DNA of 40,238 nt from Butyrivibrio sp. (GCA_017620235.1 JAFZQT010000099.1:1-40238), one strand, 5' to 3'. Counted from the first letter of the stretch, positions 17,141 to 26,662 are shown. The notes: generated by a model from the letters alone, not told the origin. Translations and numbers: made by a program.

Positions 17141-19720
17141 TCACACCTTCAACATCAGGTGATTCGCCTCAAGATCATAATAGAGCGTGCAACCGGATTC
17201 GCTAAGATCATAGACACTTACCACATTTGAATCGTCTTCAGCTTTCTGCTTGTCACAAAATTCTTCCGTAATATCCTTAAACCTTTCAAATTTCTCAGGT
17301 GCGAAAGCCACCGTTTTCTCTCCTGAAAAAACAGCCGTGTACAGAATATCTGCTTCAACAAGATCCTGGAAAATATGACTTCCGTAGGAAAGCTCAGGAT
17401 TGTAACCGGCTTCTTTCTCTTCAACTTCGCACACGGCCTCAAACTCGCTGATATCTGCAAAGGTTGTGGGAACTCCAAGTTCAGGCGAAGATGTGCCTAT
17501 ACGTCCCGGAACTATCAATATCATATGTCTTCCTTTTTCTCTGTATGTCCAGTTGACCTTGCCGATGATGCTTGCAATATTCGGCTTGTCTGCATATGGC
17601 ATGTTGTAATAAGCCTTAGGATCGACATATACGATAAGATCTATCTGAACACTTCTCGAAAGCCCCATTGATGCATCAACAGTTTCAAGCAAGATGTCAT
17701 CCTTACTCACATCTTTAGGTATCTCAACACTTCCCGTATCTTTTGAAACTTGCAAAGGTCTGCACTGCAAGAGGTTTATTGAATACTCGCCGTTTTCAGA
17801 AAGATTTATCGTAAACTCAATATCCACAGGATGCTCGTACTCATCCTGAATACACTTCATAAGCTGTTGCATCCTTGTCATTATCTCTTCTTTTCTTACA
17901 AGTCCCCTGCATGAAATAAACCTGACATCGCGGTATATTCCGCGCTCTTTAAGTGAATCTTCAACTTCATAATCATGTTCAAGCAAAGTATTTATAAGAT
18001 ACATCGGAAGCTTTTTTTCCAGATCACGAAGTTCCAGGCGCTTAAGTGTATGTTCCGTTACATCCATTACTTCCACCGCTCTTTGCGAGAACTGGTGCTT
18101 CTCTGCTACTGTCACAGAAGACGTCGCCTCAGGCATATCAAGGCTGACAAGACGCGGATAGGATCCCATTGTCCTATCAACTGCGGAAGTTCCAAGTCCC
18201 ATTACAAGCCTCAGCATACCGGCTTTTGGATCTATATCTGCAAGGAACTTATACGGACTGTACGAATATCCTACGCCCGCAGCACACGGCATGTAGTATT
18301 GCCCGTAATATGAACCCGAAACTCTCTGAACAAGCAGTGCCATCTGCTCATCTCTTTTGTCCAGTCCTCTTCTCTTACGGTAGTCAAGCGCTGACAGACT
18401 CATGGTGCTTGCGTAGACTGTCCTCACCGCATTTTCAAATTCTTCAAGCCTTTCCTCCAAAGTTCCCCTGTTTGCACAAAAAACTGACTCGTACTTGCCG
18501 GCAAAAGCATTCCCGAAACCATCTTCCAGAATACTGCTTGATCGCACAATAAACGGATCCTGACCATAGTATTCCAAGATGTGTCTTAGCTGCGTCCTGA
18601 TATCCTCAGCAAATACGCCGCTTCTAAGTTTATTCGCAAACTCATTGGCAAGTGAAAAGTACTCTTCTTCTGTCCTCTGGCGAACCCTGAAGTCCCAGAA
18701 ATCATTATCAACTATGTAGGTATAGTAAATATCCGATCCTATAAAGAAGGAATCATGCGGCTCGAGCACCTCATTAACATCAGGCGCCACATTCCTTATG
18801 ATTGCTCTTGCAAGAAGCATTCCGCAGGCTTTTCCGCCGATAAGTCCTGTGCCTATCATATGGCTTCGCACATTGAAATAATCCTCAGGTTTAAAGTGCT
18901 TTTTTACCATATGTCTCATCTTCTCATCACGAGTCATCATGACATTGCACATGATATTGCAGGGTTCTTCCATATCCATATGGCTCTCATATTGAAACTT
19001 GGCCGTATTAAAAAACTTGTCCCAGAAATCAATGTACTGATCTTCGCCCGGACGCTGGAAGTTATCAAGAAGCTGATAGAATCGGCTACTCTGAACTCCG
19101 TCAAGGATCGGTCTGAAATCCCCGTCCTCTTTCTTATAAATGTGCGGAAGGAACATGGTGTCGGAATCACGGTTCCAGACCTTCTCGGGACGTACATATA
19201 CATTTTTTGAATCGGAATACACATTAAGAAACAGCTGTGTCGTATTAAGAATCTTATTTATGGAATAAAAAGAATGCTTCCCTCTGATTATTGGGAAAAA
19301 AGCTACCGTATCGAGAATAAACAAAAACGGGCATGTAACCCTGAAAAAATTGCCCATCATAAGGTCTGTCGCCCACGCGATCTGTAGCTCCGATAGGCAA
19401 TCAAAAACATAGAAGGCATCTTTACCCTCTTTTTCTATGGCATTATGAATCTCCACCGTAAACGTCTCGAAGCGGTGCGAAAGCGGAACCTGTATCGTCT
19501 TAACTTCGGGACAGTCTTCCACAAGCGGCTCATGACTCGCAAAACGAAAATAGATTATATTCCTCTTATCTTTTTTTGCCTGCTCAATATAAGGATTGAC
19601 AAAAAGCTTAAACTCAGACAACTCCGAAACTCGGAACACGACATTGTCGCCAAGCCTTATATTATCAAGCGCTTCGTCCATCTCGGGTATATCGGACAAT
19701 ACTCTGTCAAATGCTGCCAT
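17141..19720 (-). CDS. PEP/pyruvate-binding (PPDK-N ATP-grasp) domain protein lacking the catalytic His domain
   Basis: 859 aa from the ATG at 19720, chosen because GGAGGT precedes it; the upstream extension is not supported. Residues 1-230 resemble a RecA/KaiC-like fold without a visible P-loop (VVFRVSELSEF, IIYFRFAS, YVFDCLSEL). From residue 290 a PPDK/PEP-synthase N-terminal ATP-grasp begins: GLIGGKACGMLLARAI, DPFIVRSSSILEDGFGNAFAGKYESVFCAN near 388-417, later VDIEFTIN and LLQCRPLQ. No swivelling phosphohistidine motif or PEP-binding TIM barrel follows; instead there is a C-terminal domain with VPGRIGTSSPELGVPTTFADIS. It is therefore not a complete PEP synthase. Its role, perhaps a phosphotransfer or sensory enzyme, is unknown. 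Confidence 0.8.
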   Translation of the reverse strand: MAAFDRVLSDIPEMDEALDNIRLGDNVVFRVSELSEFKLFVNPYIEQAKKDKRNIIYFRFASHEPLVEDCPEVKTIQVPLSHRFETFTVEIHNAIEKEGKDAFYVFDCLSELQIAWATDLMMGNFFRVTCPFLFILDTVAFFPIIRGKHSFYSINKILNTTQLFLNVYSDSKNVYVRPEKVWNRDSDTMFLPHIYKKEDGDFRPILDGVQSSRFYQLLDNFQRPGEDQYIDFWDKFFNTAKFQYESHMDMEEPCNIMCNVMMTRDEKMRHMVKKHFKPEDYFNVRSHMIGTGLIGGKACGMLLARAIIRNVAPDVNEVLEPHDSFFIGSDIYYTYIVDNDFWDFRVRQRTEEEYFSLANEFANKLRSGVFAEDIRTQLRHILEYYGQDPFIVRSSSILEDGFGNAFAGKYESVFCANRGTLEERLEEFENAVRTVYASTMSLSALDYRKRRGLDKRDEQMALLVQRVSGSYYGQYYMPCAAGVGYSYSPYKFLADIDPKAGMLRLVMGLGTSAVDRTMGSYPRLVSLDMPEATSSVTVAEKHQFSQRAVEVMDVTEHTLKRLELRDLEKKLPMYLINTLLEHDYEVEDSLKERGIYRDVRFISCRGLVRKEEIMTRMQQLMKCIQDEYEHPVDIEFTINLSENGEYSINLLQCRPLQVSKDTGSVEIPKDVSKDDILLETVDASMGLSRSVQIDLIVYVDPKAYYNMPYADKPNIASIIGKVNWTYREKGRHMILIVPGRIGTSSPELGVPTTFADISEFEAVCEVEEKEAGYNPELSYGSHIFQDLVEADILYTAVFSGEKTVAFAPEKFERFKDITEEFCDKQKAEDDSNVVSVYDLSESGCTLYYDLEANHLMLKV

Positions 19721-19949
19721 AGTCAGTACCTCCGCAAAAAAACAACTAAATATCAAAAAAAGCAAAGTCGCCCACGTAAATGTAAGCGCCTTTGCTTTCT
19801 TTTTAATAATAACACATTATATCTGTTATTACATATTTATTTACAAGCTCAATGCTATAAATAACCGATAACCGTTGACCTGCTTAACGATTAAAGTAAG
19901 ATGTTTAATATACCATGTCTTTAATGGCATTTAGAAAGGAAGACAAACT

Positions 19950-20519
19950 ATGCCGGAAAATATAGGCAAAATATTTTATATGGATTGGGAATTAGAATTC
20001 CTGCACCATTTACAAACAATTCACACTCCGGAATTGGACAAAAAAATGCTTTTCTTCACCGGTCTTGGTGATAAAACCATATACATCATACTTTTTTTAC
20101 TTGCTTTAATTATTATTCCAAAGACCAGAAAATATGGCATTCCTATGGCAATTTCCGTAGCTATTTCTGTACTTATCGTAAACGTTGGTATAAAGCCTCT
20201 TGTTATGAGATGCAGACCATGTTGGTTGGAACCTGACGTACCGCTATTGGTACCTGTTCCGCACGACTATTCTTTTCCGTCGGGACATACAAATGCTTTT
20301 TTTGCAATGGCAACGGCAGTGTACTTAAAGGATAAAAAAATAGGCGCTCCGGCTGTTGTGATCGCTGCACTTGTTGCTGTCAGCCGTTTGTATTTATTTG
20401 TACACTGGCCGACAGATGTTATTGGCGGAATGATCACCGGCGTTTTTAGCGCTAAGATCGGCTATAAGATCACCAATCCATTCTCAGGATTATTCAAAAA
20501 GAAAAAGAGAAGAAGATGA
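19950..20519 (+). CDS. PAP2-family membrane phosphatase (first of a tandem pair)
   Basis: 189 aa integral membrane enzyme. The three PAP2 motifs are present: KPLVMRCRP, the PSGH motif in SFPSGHTNAFF, and SRLYLFVHWPTDVIGG with the catalytic His. The family dephosphorylates phosphatidic acid, undecaprenyl pyrophosphate or similar lipids on the outer membrane face. Several hydrophobic helices alternate with these motifs, and the C-terminus is a basic tail KKKKRRR. It is divergent from the PPDK-N gene. It is about half identical to the next gene. Confidence 0.9.
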   Translation: MPENIGKIFYMDWELEFLHHLQTIHTPELDKKMLFFTGLGDKTIYIILFLLALIIIPKTRKYGIPMAISVAISVLIVNVGIKPLVMRCRPCWLEPDVPLLVPVPHDYSFPSGHTNAFFAMATAVYLKDKKIGAPAVVIAALVAVSRLYLFVHWPTDVIGGMITGVFSAKIGYKITNPFSGLFKKKKRRR

Positions 20520-20528
20520 TGATAAAAG

Positions 20529-20557
20529 TTGACATACTTCGTCTGTCATAGTATATT
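20529..20557 (+). promoter_or_regulatory. Promoter of the second PAP2 gene
   Basis: TTGACA (20529-20534), 17-bp spacer, TATATT (20552-20557). Near consensus, so the second copy has its own expression control. Confidence 0.7.
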
Positions 20558-20625
20558 ACTATCTGGGCCTTATACTACGATAATCATAGCATGACAGTCA
20601 TAGCATTCAGAGAGGAAGACGGAAT

Positions 20626-21201
20626 ATGTCACAAGATTTAGGTACAATTTTTTATTTTGATTGGGAACTTAGATTCCTACACTTTTTACAAAGTATTCAT
20701 AATCCGATATTGGATTCGATAATGTTATTTTTCACCAACTATAGTTCGTATAGCACAATTCTCTTGATTCTTATTCTTGCTTTGGCTATTTTCCCAAAGA
20801 CAAGAAGAGTCGGAATTCAGATGTTTATTGCGCTTATCATTTCTATACTTATCGTAAACGTCGGATTAAAACCTTTTATTATGAGATGCAGGCCTTGTTG
20901 GCTGGAACCCGGTATAAAACTATTGGTAGAACGCCCTCATAGTCACTCTTTTCCATCGGGACATACAAATACATCTTTTGCTCTGGCAATGGCAGTATTC
21001 TTAAGCAATAAAAAAATCGGAATTCCTTCCCTTATTATTGCTTCCACTATTGCTTTCAGCCGTTTGTACTTGTTTGTGCACTGGCCAACGGACGTTATGG
21101 GCGGAATCGTTACAGGCATTGTTAGCGCTCTTATAAGTTATGGAATTATTGAGCTTTTCAACAAGCAATTCAATAAAGTATTCATTAAAAAAGCTGCATA
21201 A
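20626..21201 (+). CDS. PAP2-family membrane phosphatase (second of a tandem pair)
   Basis: 191 aa paralogue of the preceding gene with the same start pattern (FYFDWELRFLHFLQSIHNP) and motifs KPFIMRCRP, SFPSGHTNTSF and SRLYLFVHWPTDVMGG. The loop after the first motif (CWLEPGIKLLVERPHSHSF) differs from the first copy (CWLEPDVPLLVPVPHDYSF), so substrate preference may differ. The basic tail of the first copy is missing. A tandem duplication with separate promoter; both copies look intact. Confidence 0.9.
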   Translation: MSQDLGTIFYFDWELRFLHFLQSIHNPILDSIMLFFTNYSSYSTILLILILALAIFPKTRRVGIQMFIALIISILIVNVGLKPFIMRCRPCWLEPGIKLLVERPHSHSFPSGHTNTSFALAMAVFLSNKKIGIPSLIIASTIAFSRLYLFVHWPTDVMGGIVTGIVSALISYGIIELFNKQFNKVFIKKAA

Positions 21202-21231
21202 TACCAGGAAAAAAATTTCTATGATAATAAC

Positions 21232-21257
21232 GGGAAACGCTTTGATTGGCGTTTCCC
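21232..21257. terminator. Bidirectional terminator between PAP2 and NmrA-type genes
   Basis: GGGAAACGC/GCGTTTCCC with an 8-base loop between convergent genes, with AT-rich flanks. Confidence 0.7.
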
Positions 21258-21294
21258 ATTATTTTATCTACTTTACTGTTTTATTTCTTAAGTT

Positions 21295-22242
21295 TTATTT
21301 CTTGTCTTTCGAATGTCTCTCTCCTATCTGGAAATCGTCGCTGTGAGCAAACATGTAGTCAACCGTGATAGGATCGTCGCCTGTAAGTTTCTTGAAATCA
21401 TCTGTATGAACGGCCATCTTGCCTTCTCTAATAGCCTGGGCAAATGTGACCATACCGTCACTTGAGAAAGGAGCTTCGCTTCCCTTTTTGAAAAGACCGT
21501 CTGTAGTTCTCGGAACTCCCATCGCATCAAAGATCTTGTAGTTCTCTTCGTCTGTAACAGCCTTATAGCTTATGTTGTTGCCGGTCTCTTTATTTCCGAT
21601 CTCGACAAACTTTGAAATAGTCATAAGCTCTTTTCCGTTGATATCAAGAGTTGCGTGGTCATAGTCAGCTGCACGGTGAAGTGCATAAGCAACTGCTTTA
21701 GCACAGTCCTTTCTGGAAATATATGCCATAAGTCCGTCGCCCTGGCTGTTTGTAAGAGGAGCATTTGCATGCACATAGGTAAAGTAATTGGTTATCATCG
21801 CTTCTGCATACTGTGAATTGCGAAGGAATATATAATCAAGTCCCTGACTCTTAACATAGTTCTCGGTATAGATGTGGTCCAGCTTTTCAATCGAAGGATT
21901 CGTCTCATCTCCGGCATTTACAAGGGATGTGTAAACAATCTTTTTTACACCCGCCTGCTTTGCCGCATCAACAGCATTTTTATGGGCATTCTGCCTCTTC
22001 TCACCAACAAACGGCATAGATATAAGTGCAAGAACATCTGCACCCTTAAATGCATCAACAAGCCCGTCCGGATAATTGAAATCGGTTATGTGCGTCTCAA
22101 CTCCCTGAGCTGCAAATCCCTTAAGTGAATCTTCACTGTAGCCGCAGAAAATAAGATTACTCTTATCTTCCAAAGTAAGCAGCACCCTTGCTGCCTCTGC
22201 GCCAAGATTTCCATCAACACCTGTAAGTAACAGTTTACCCAT
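21295..22242 (-). CDS. NmrA-like NAD(P)-binding reductase (QOR2/SDR family)
   Basis: 315 aa from the ATG at 22242, which has AGGAGGT six bases upstream; the frame open to 22359 has no such support. The N-terminal Rossmann motif is LLTGVDGNLGAEAARVLL. KGADVLALISMPFVGEKRQNAHKNAVDAAKQAGVKKIVYTSL is the typical atypical-SDR NmrA core, here with TSLVNAG, and RNSQYAEA follows. Closest types are NAD(P)H:quinone oxidoreductase 2 and azoreductase-like proteins. A palindrome upstream (22269-22287) may be its operator. Confidence 0.85.
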   Translation of the reverse strand: MGKLLLTGVDGNLGAEAARVLLTLEDKSNLIFCGYSEDSLKGFAAQGVETHITDFNYPDGLVDAFKGADVLALISMPFVGEKRQNAHKNAVDAAKQAGVKKIVYTSLVNAGDETNPSIEKLDHIYTENYVKSQGLDYIFLRNSQYAEAMITNYFTYVHANAPLTNSQGDGLMAYISRKDCAKAVAYALHRAADYDHATLDINGKELMTISKFVEIGNKETGNNISYKAVTDEENYKIFDAMGVPRTTDGLFKKGSEAPFSSDGMVTFAQAIREGKMAVHTDDFKKLTGDDPITVDYMFAHSDDFQIGERHSKDKK

Positions 22243-22268
22243 GAAAATACCTCCTTCTATGAAATTAA

Positions 22269-22287
22269 GTGTCATCGTTAACGACAC
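22269..22287. promoter_or_regulatory. Palindromic operator-like site upstream of the NmrA gene
   Basis: GTGTCATCGTTAACGACAC contains the perfect palindrome TCGTTAACGA with GTG...CAC arms, 27 to 45 bases before the NmrA start. NmrA/quinone reductase genes are often controlled by redox-responsive HxlR-type regulators that bind such dyads; assignment is inferred. Confidence 0.4.
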
Positions 22288-22291
22288 AAGT

Positions 22292-23647
22292 TCACTTGAA
22301 CGTCTTAAGCTCCGAATATGCCAGCGGAACCGCAATAAGTGTAGAAAGAATATCCGCACATGACTGCGTGATCTCTACTCCCGTAATTCCAAACAACCTC
22401 GGAAGAATGAGAATAAGCGGAATAAAACAGATACCGTTTCTCGCAGAAGCCGTTACCGAAGCCTTCAAACCTTTTCCTATAGACTGAAGCATCATGTTGC
22501 TAATAACAATAGGTCCTGCCAGAAACAACGTCACACACTGGAATCTAAGTGCTTTTACGCCAACCTCCACTGCGGCTGCATCCTTAGAGAAAAGAGATAT
22601 GAGATTCGGTGCAAAAAAGAAGCATACCGCGCCGATTCCTATCAGGAAGATTGTTGCGTACTTTATGCAGAAATAAAATCCCTCTTTTACCCTTGCTGTA
22701 AGCCCTGCGCCGTAGTTAAATGAGCAAACGGGCTGATATCCCTGTCCGAATCCGATGAGCGCAGATGCCATAAGCATCATTATCCTTGTCGCTACAGACA
22801 TGCCCGCAATTGCTGCGTCAGAACCGATACTTCCTGCTGTTCTGTTAAGCAAGAGCGTTGCTATAGCAGCAAGTCCCTGCCTGAATAATGACGGGATACC
22901 TCCGTTTACTATCTCATACAGGTAATGCCCGTTCAGTTTGATATTCTTTACGCTGAGCTTGATATTTTCGCCCTTTGTAGTTCCTAAAAGAAGGACAAAA
23001 AAACTTGTAGCCTGTCCCATAACGGTCGCGATCGCAGCTCCCGTAACTTCCATATGAAGTCCCCAGATAAGGAGCGGATCAAGGATCATATTCATTGCCG
23101 CGCCACTCATAAGACCAATCATGGCGTAGTAAGCGCTTCCCTGAAATCTGAGCTGATTGTTTATAACAAACTGAGCCATCATAAATGGTGCGCCCAGAAG
23201 TATTATCCTCATGTAGTCCTTGGTAAAAGCCAGACTCTGTGCACTCTTTGCACCAAGAGCACTTGCAATGTCTGTAAGAAAAATATTTCCTACTATTGCA
23301 AAAACTATTCCAAGGATGATCGAAAGTGCAAATCCGGTTGATGCCATTTCATCAGCCTCTTTGTACTTCTCGGCTCCAAGCATTCTCGAAAGGTAATTTC
23401 CCGATCCGTGGCCGCAGAAAAATCCTGTCGCCTGAATGAGTGCCATAACTGTAAAAACAAGTCCGACAGCCGCCGTGGCTGCGGTATTAACTTCAGGGTT
23501 ACTTGATACCCTCGATACAAAAAACGTATCTGCAGTGTTATATATTCCCGTAACAAGCATGCTTATTATGGTCGGAAAAGAAAGCGTCATAATAAGCTTC
23601 GGGATTGGTGTTGTAGTAAGATATTCTCTTCTGTTCTGAGTAGACAT
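22292..23647 (-). CDS. MATE-family efflux transporter
   Basis: 451 aa with about 12 hydrophobic segments and MATE landmarks: an N-terminal PIPKLIMTLSFPTIISMLVTGIYNTADTFFV, then GSGNYLSRMLG and QGYQPVCSFNYGAG, the usual Q-P-x2-x-N-YGA signature in the C-half. Member of the Na+/H+-coupled multidrug exporters (NorM/DinF-like). It lies 50 bases upstream of the NmrA-type gene in the same direction; the palindrome between them suggests separate control. Substrate unknown. Confidence 0.9.
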   Translation of the reverse strand: MSTQNRREYLTTTPIPKLIMTLSFPTIISMLVTGIYNTADTFFVSRVSSNPEVNTAATAAVGLVFTVMALIQATGFFCGHGSGNYLSRMLGAEKYKEADEMASTGFALSIILGIVFAIVGNIFLTDIASALGAKSAQSLAFTKDYMRIILLGAPFMMAQFVINNQLRFQGSAYYAMIGLMSGAAMNMILDPLLIWGLHMEVTGAAIATVMGQATSFFVLLLGTTKGENIKLSVKNIKLNGHYLYEIVNGGIPSLFRQGLAAIATLLLNRTAGSIGSDAAIAGMSVATRIMMLMASALIGFGQGYQPVCSFNYGAGLTARVKEGFYFCIKYATIFLIGIGAVCFFFAPNLISLFSKDAAAVEVGVKALRFQCVTLFLAGPIVISNMMLQSIGKGLKASVTASARNGICFIPLILILPRLFGITGVEITQSCADILSTLIAVPLAYSELKTFK

Positions 23648-23703
23648 TGGTTGTAGCTCCGATACTTATATATTTTGTCCGTGAAAAATCACAGCAGGAT
23701 TCA

Positions 23704-24945
23704 TTATAACGCATCGAACTTTGCTTTCATAGTAGGGTTGCCTCTTGTGAGCTTTTTTACACTCACATCGTCAACCTTACTGTTCGCGATCCTAAGCTGA
23801 TTGTCGGAACCAAGGAGCTCTTTTTTCACCTTTTCCAAATGCTGTATAGTCTTATCTATCTCATCGATCGCTTTATCAAAATGGTTATGCGCGATCTCGT
23901 AATTCCTTGAAAAATCGTTCTTGAACTTCATCAAACTGTCTTCAAAGTTTGAAATATCAATGTCCTGATTGCGGACAAGCTGAAGCTCCTGCTTGTACTC
24001 AAGCGCTGTAAACGCAGCATTCCTAAGAAGTGTGATTATAGGAATAAAGCACTGTGGTCTTACAACGTACATCTTGTCATATTTGTAGGAAACATCTACG
24101 ATTCCGGCGTTGTAAAGCTCACTGTCACTCTCAAGGAGAGAAACGAGCACCGCATATTCGCAGTTCTTTTCTTTGCGGTCCTTATCAAGCTCCTTGAAAA
24201 AATCTTCATTCTTGTGCTTAGTCGCGGTCTCGTCCATCTCATTCTTCATTTCAAACATGATGGAAATAATCTCTACGCCGTTCTCATCGCACTCTCTATA
24301 GATATAATCGCCTTTACTGCCGCTTCTTGCATCATTATCTTTTTCAAAATATGCATTCCTAAACGCAGTCGCACGAAGCTGATTAAACTGTATCTCACAG
24401 TGCTGCTCAAGCGTCTCTCCGACCATCTTGGTGGACATCTTGGTCTTTAAATCTTTATAAAACTCAACTTCCTTCTCTTTCTGCTCAAGAAGGATCTTGC
24501 CCTTTTCTTTTTCCTGATTAAGAGCCGTCTCAAGCTCATGCTTCTCATCATTAAGGGCATTTGCAAGCTCAGTCTTCTCATTCTCGACTTTTCTCACAGC
24601 CTCAAGGACAGCAAGCTTTGTCTTATCCTCAGAGTTTCTTATTTCCATAGAAAGAAGACTCTTTTCCTCAAGAGCCTTGTTAAGCTTGGATCTAAGGTCA
24701 TCGAGCTCTTTCTGATGGTCTTCTTTTTCCTTCTCATACTGAGCTCTGCTCTTTAGAATAATCTCGTTTTCTTTTGCGGCAAGCTCGATCGCGTGCTTTT
24801 CTTTATAATGTTTTTCCAGTTCAGAGACGCGGCTCGAAAGATCTTTTTCAAACTCTTTATCTCTTATCTGCTTCATAATGGAACCCAGTTCCGTATCATC
24901 AACCGTAAAAGCTTGTCCGCAGTGCGGGCACTTTAACTCTGCCAT
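23704..24945 (-). CDS. DUF2130 coiled-coil protein with nuclease-like core
   Basis: 413 aa from the ATG at 24945 (GGAGGGGG upstream). It opens with a one-half zinc ribbon, MAELKCPHCGQAF, then a long Glu/Lys-rich coiled coil (about residues 35-170). The DUF2130 core follows: MVGETLEQHCEIQFNQLR, GSKGDYIYRE and IISIMFEMKNE, matching a PD-(D/E)xK-like Asp...Glu-x-Lys arrangement. A C-terminal helix region ends in VKKLTRGNPTMKAKFDAL. The family has been proposed to be nuclease-related; no partner gene gives a firm role here. Confidence 0.82.
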   Translation of the reverse strand: MAELKCPHCGQAFTVDDTELGSIMKQIRDKEFEKDLSSRVSELEKHYKEKHAIELAAKENEIILKSRAQYEKEKEDHQKELDDLRSKLNKALEEKSLLSMEIRNSEDKTKLAVLEAVRKVENEKTELANALNDEKHELETALNQEKEKGKILLEQKEKEVEFYKDLKTKMSTKMVGETLEQHCEIQFNQLRATAFRNAYFEKDNDARSGSKGDYIYRECDENGVEIISIMFEMKNEMDETATKHKNEDFFKELDKDRKEKNCEYAVLVSLLESDSELYNAGIVDVSYKYDKMYVVRPQCFIPIITLLRNAAFTALEYKQELQLVRNQDIDISNFEDSLMKFKNDFSRNYEIAHNHFDKAIDEIDKTIQHLEKVKKELLGSDNQLRIANSKVDDVSVKKLTRGNPTMKAKFDAL

Positions 24946-25045
24946 CTCTGCCCCCTCCAAATCTATCAAGAATTCATCTATACCAAATCCTATGTATTTC
25001 CATTATATATCTTTTCAATTATCCATTCAAAAAGAGGTTTTGAAT

Positions 25046-25169
25046 ATAATTTTAGTGAAGAAATGACATTTTGTGGTTATAATTTTAGTGAAGAAATGAC
25101 ATTTTACACTTACAATTTTATTGAAGAAATGACATTTTACGCTTATAATTTTATTGAACAAATACACAT
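25046..25169. repeat. 33-bp tandem repeat, 3.7 copies, before the DUF4143 ATPase
   Basis: Units start at 25046, 25079, 25112 and 25145 (last one partial). The core AATTTTAGTGAAGAAATG followed by ACATTTT is nearly invariant; the last six bases vary. The array ends 20 bases before the DUF4143 start, so it covers its promoter and leader region. The minus-strand frame through it (FFTKIITTKCH-type repeats) is a by-product of the repeat length being a multiple of three. Confidence 0.9.
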
Positions 25170-25188
25170 AATCGTATGAGAGGGTCCT

Positions 25189-26526
25189 ATGTTTAAGAGA
25201 AAAGTCACTGAACAACTTATAGAATGGAAAGAAAAATACGCTCCAAAATATGCGGCATTGCTAGAAGGTGCACGGCGAGTAGGAAAATCTACTGTAGCAG
25301 AGAACTTTGCCAAAGAAAACTACAAATCTTATATCAAAATTGACTTTGCCAATATCAGCAATGAACTCCTTGAGGTCTTTGATGATATCGCTAACCAAAA
25401 TGTATTCTTTTTGCGATTGCAAACTGTAACCGGTATTACTTTATACCCACGCGAATCAGTAATCATATTTGACGAAATTCAGCGTCAGCCATTGGTCAGA
25501 CAGGCAATCAAATATCTGGTAGAAGACGGGCGATTCGACTATATCGAAACCGGTTCCCTCATCAGTATTAAGAAAAATGTAAAAGACATAGTGATTCCAT
25601 CAGAGGAGCATAAGATTCCTGTTTATCCCATGGATTACGAAGAATTTATGAGCGCTATTGGTAACGACACATATCCTTTACTGCGAGAATTGTATCGTAC
25701 CGGTAAGCCTGCCGGAAATGGCACCAACAGAAAGCTAATGCGAGACTTCAGAATATACATGGCTGTTGGGGGCATGCCACAGGCTGTAGCCGCATATGTG
25801 GATGGCAAAAACTTTGCTGAAATAGATGCAGTAAAACGAGAAATTATAAATCTGTATATAGATGACTTCAAAAAAATAGATAGTTCAGGACTTGTCGGCA
25901 AAATGTATGAAGCTATTCCCAGCCAGCTAGCAACCAACAAAAAAAAATATATGATATCCAGAGCAATCGGAAAACGGAAGACTTCAAAGGATATAGAACG
26001 ACTGTCAGATTTGCTTGATTCAAAAACAGTTATTCCATGTTACAACACACACAATCCAAGTATTGCCTTGGCCCAAGCCAAAGATGATGATACCTTTAAG
26101 CTTTATCTTTCAGATATTGGGCTTTTTACAACAATGATCTTTAAAGCATCACCACAGACCTCAGATAACATTTACAGCAAGTTACTAAGTGATAAACTTC
26201 CTGCTGATCTCGGATATTTATATGAAAATGCTGTTGCCCAAATGATTACTGCGACAGGAAGCTCTCTCTATTACCACACATGGGAGAAAGAAAATAGCAC
26301 TCACTACTTTGAGACCGATTTTCTGCTTCAGAACAAAGCCAAACTACTACCACTGGAAGTAAAGTCTTCAGCAACGAAGAAGCATGAATCGATAGATGCA
26401 TTTTGCAAGAAATACTCAAAGTACATTTCTAATGCAATCCTATTATCACAAAAAGACGTTGGCAATGATCAAAACCTCTTACTCAAACCTATCTATATGT
26501 TGCCTTTTGTCCTGGAAAATTTGTGA
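25189..26526 (+). CDS. DUF4143-type AAA ATPase
   Basis: 445 aa. Walker A GARRVGKS at 27-34, Walker B VIIFDEIQRQ with Asp 95/Glu 96, the sensor-1-like ETGS, and YPMDYEEFM typical of the AAA_14/DUF4143 family. The C-terminal DUF4143 part has FYLSDIGL-like KLYLSDIGLFT, then YENAVAQMI and a PD-(D/E)xK-like YFETDFLL...LPLEVKSS (Asp, Glu-x-Lys). These proteins are widespread in gut anaerobes; function is unsettled, with defence or mobile-element roles suspected. The gene is isolated, preceded by a 33-bp tandem repeat, and looks like an accessory acquisition. Confidence 0.88.
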   Translation: MFKRKVTEQLIEWKEKYAPKYAALLEGARRVGKSTVAENFAKENYKSYIKIDFANISNELLEVFDDIANQNVFFLRLQTVTGITLYPRESVIIFDEIQRQPLVRQAIKYLVEDGRFDYIETGSLISIKKNVKDIVIPSEEHKIPVYPMDYEEFMSAIGNDTYPLLRELYRTGKPAGNGTNRKLMRDFRIYMAVGGMPQAVAAYVDGKNFAEIDAVKREIINLYIDDFKKIDSSGLVGKMYEAIPSQLATNKKKYMISRAIGKRKTSKDIERLSDLLDSKTVIPCYNTHNPSIALAQAKDDDTFKLYLSDIGLFTTMIFKASPQTSDNIYSKLLSDKLPADLGYLYENAVAQMITATGSSLYYHTWEKENSTHYFETDFLLQNKAKLLPLEVKSSATKKHESIDAFCKKYSKYISNAILLSQKDVGNDQNLLLKPIYMLPFVLENL

Positions 26527-26662
26527 TACATCCGTTGAAAAGCGATATTACTTTGAATAGATATGGATATTACTAACACTTTCAATCAACCATAGCTTTT
26601 TTCTTATAAAAACCTTCAAATTAATGCTAATATAGAAACATTAAGAAAAATGTGAGGTTTTT

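Noticed and set aside
25027-25215. Minus-strand 62-aa frame of NKIISVKCHFF-type repeats
   Set aside because: It is produced by the 33-bp tandem repeat (a multiple of three) and lacks a ribosome binding site.
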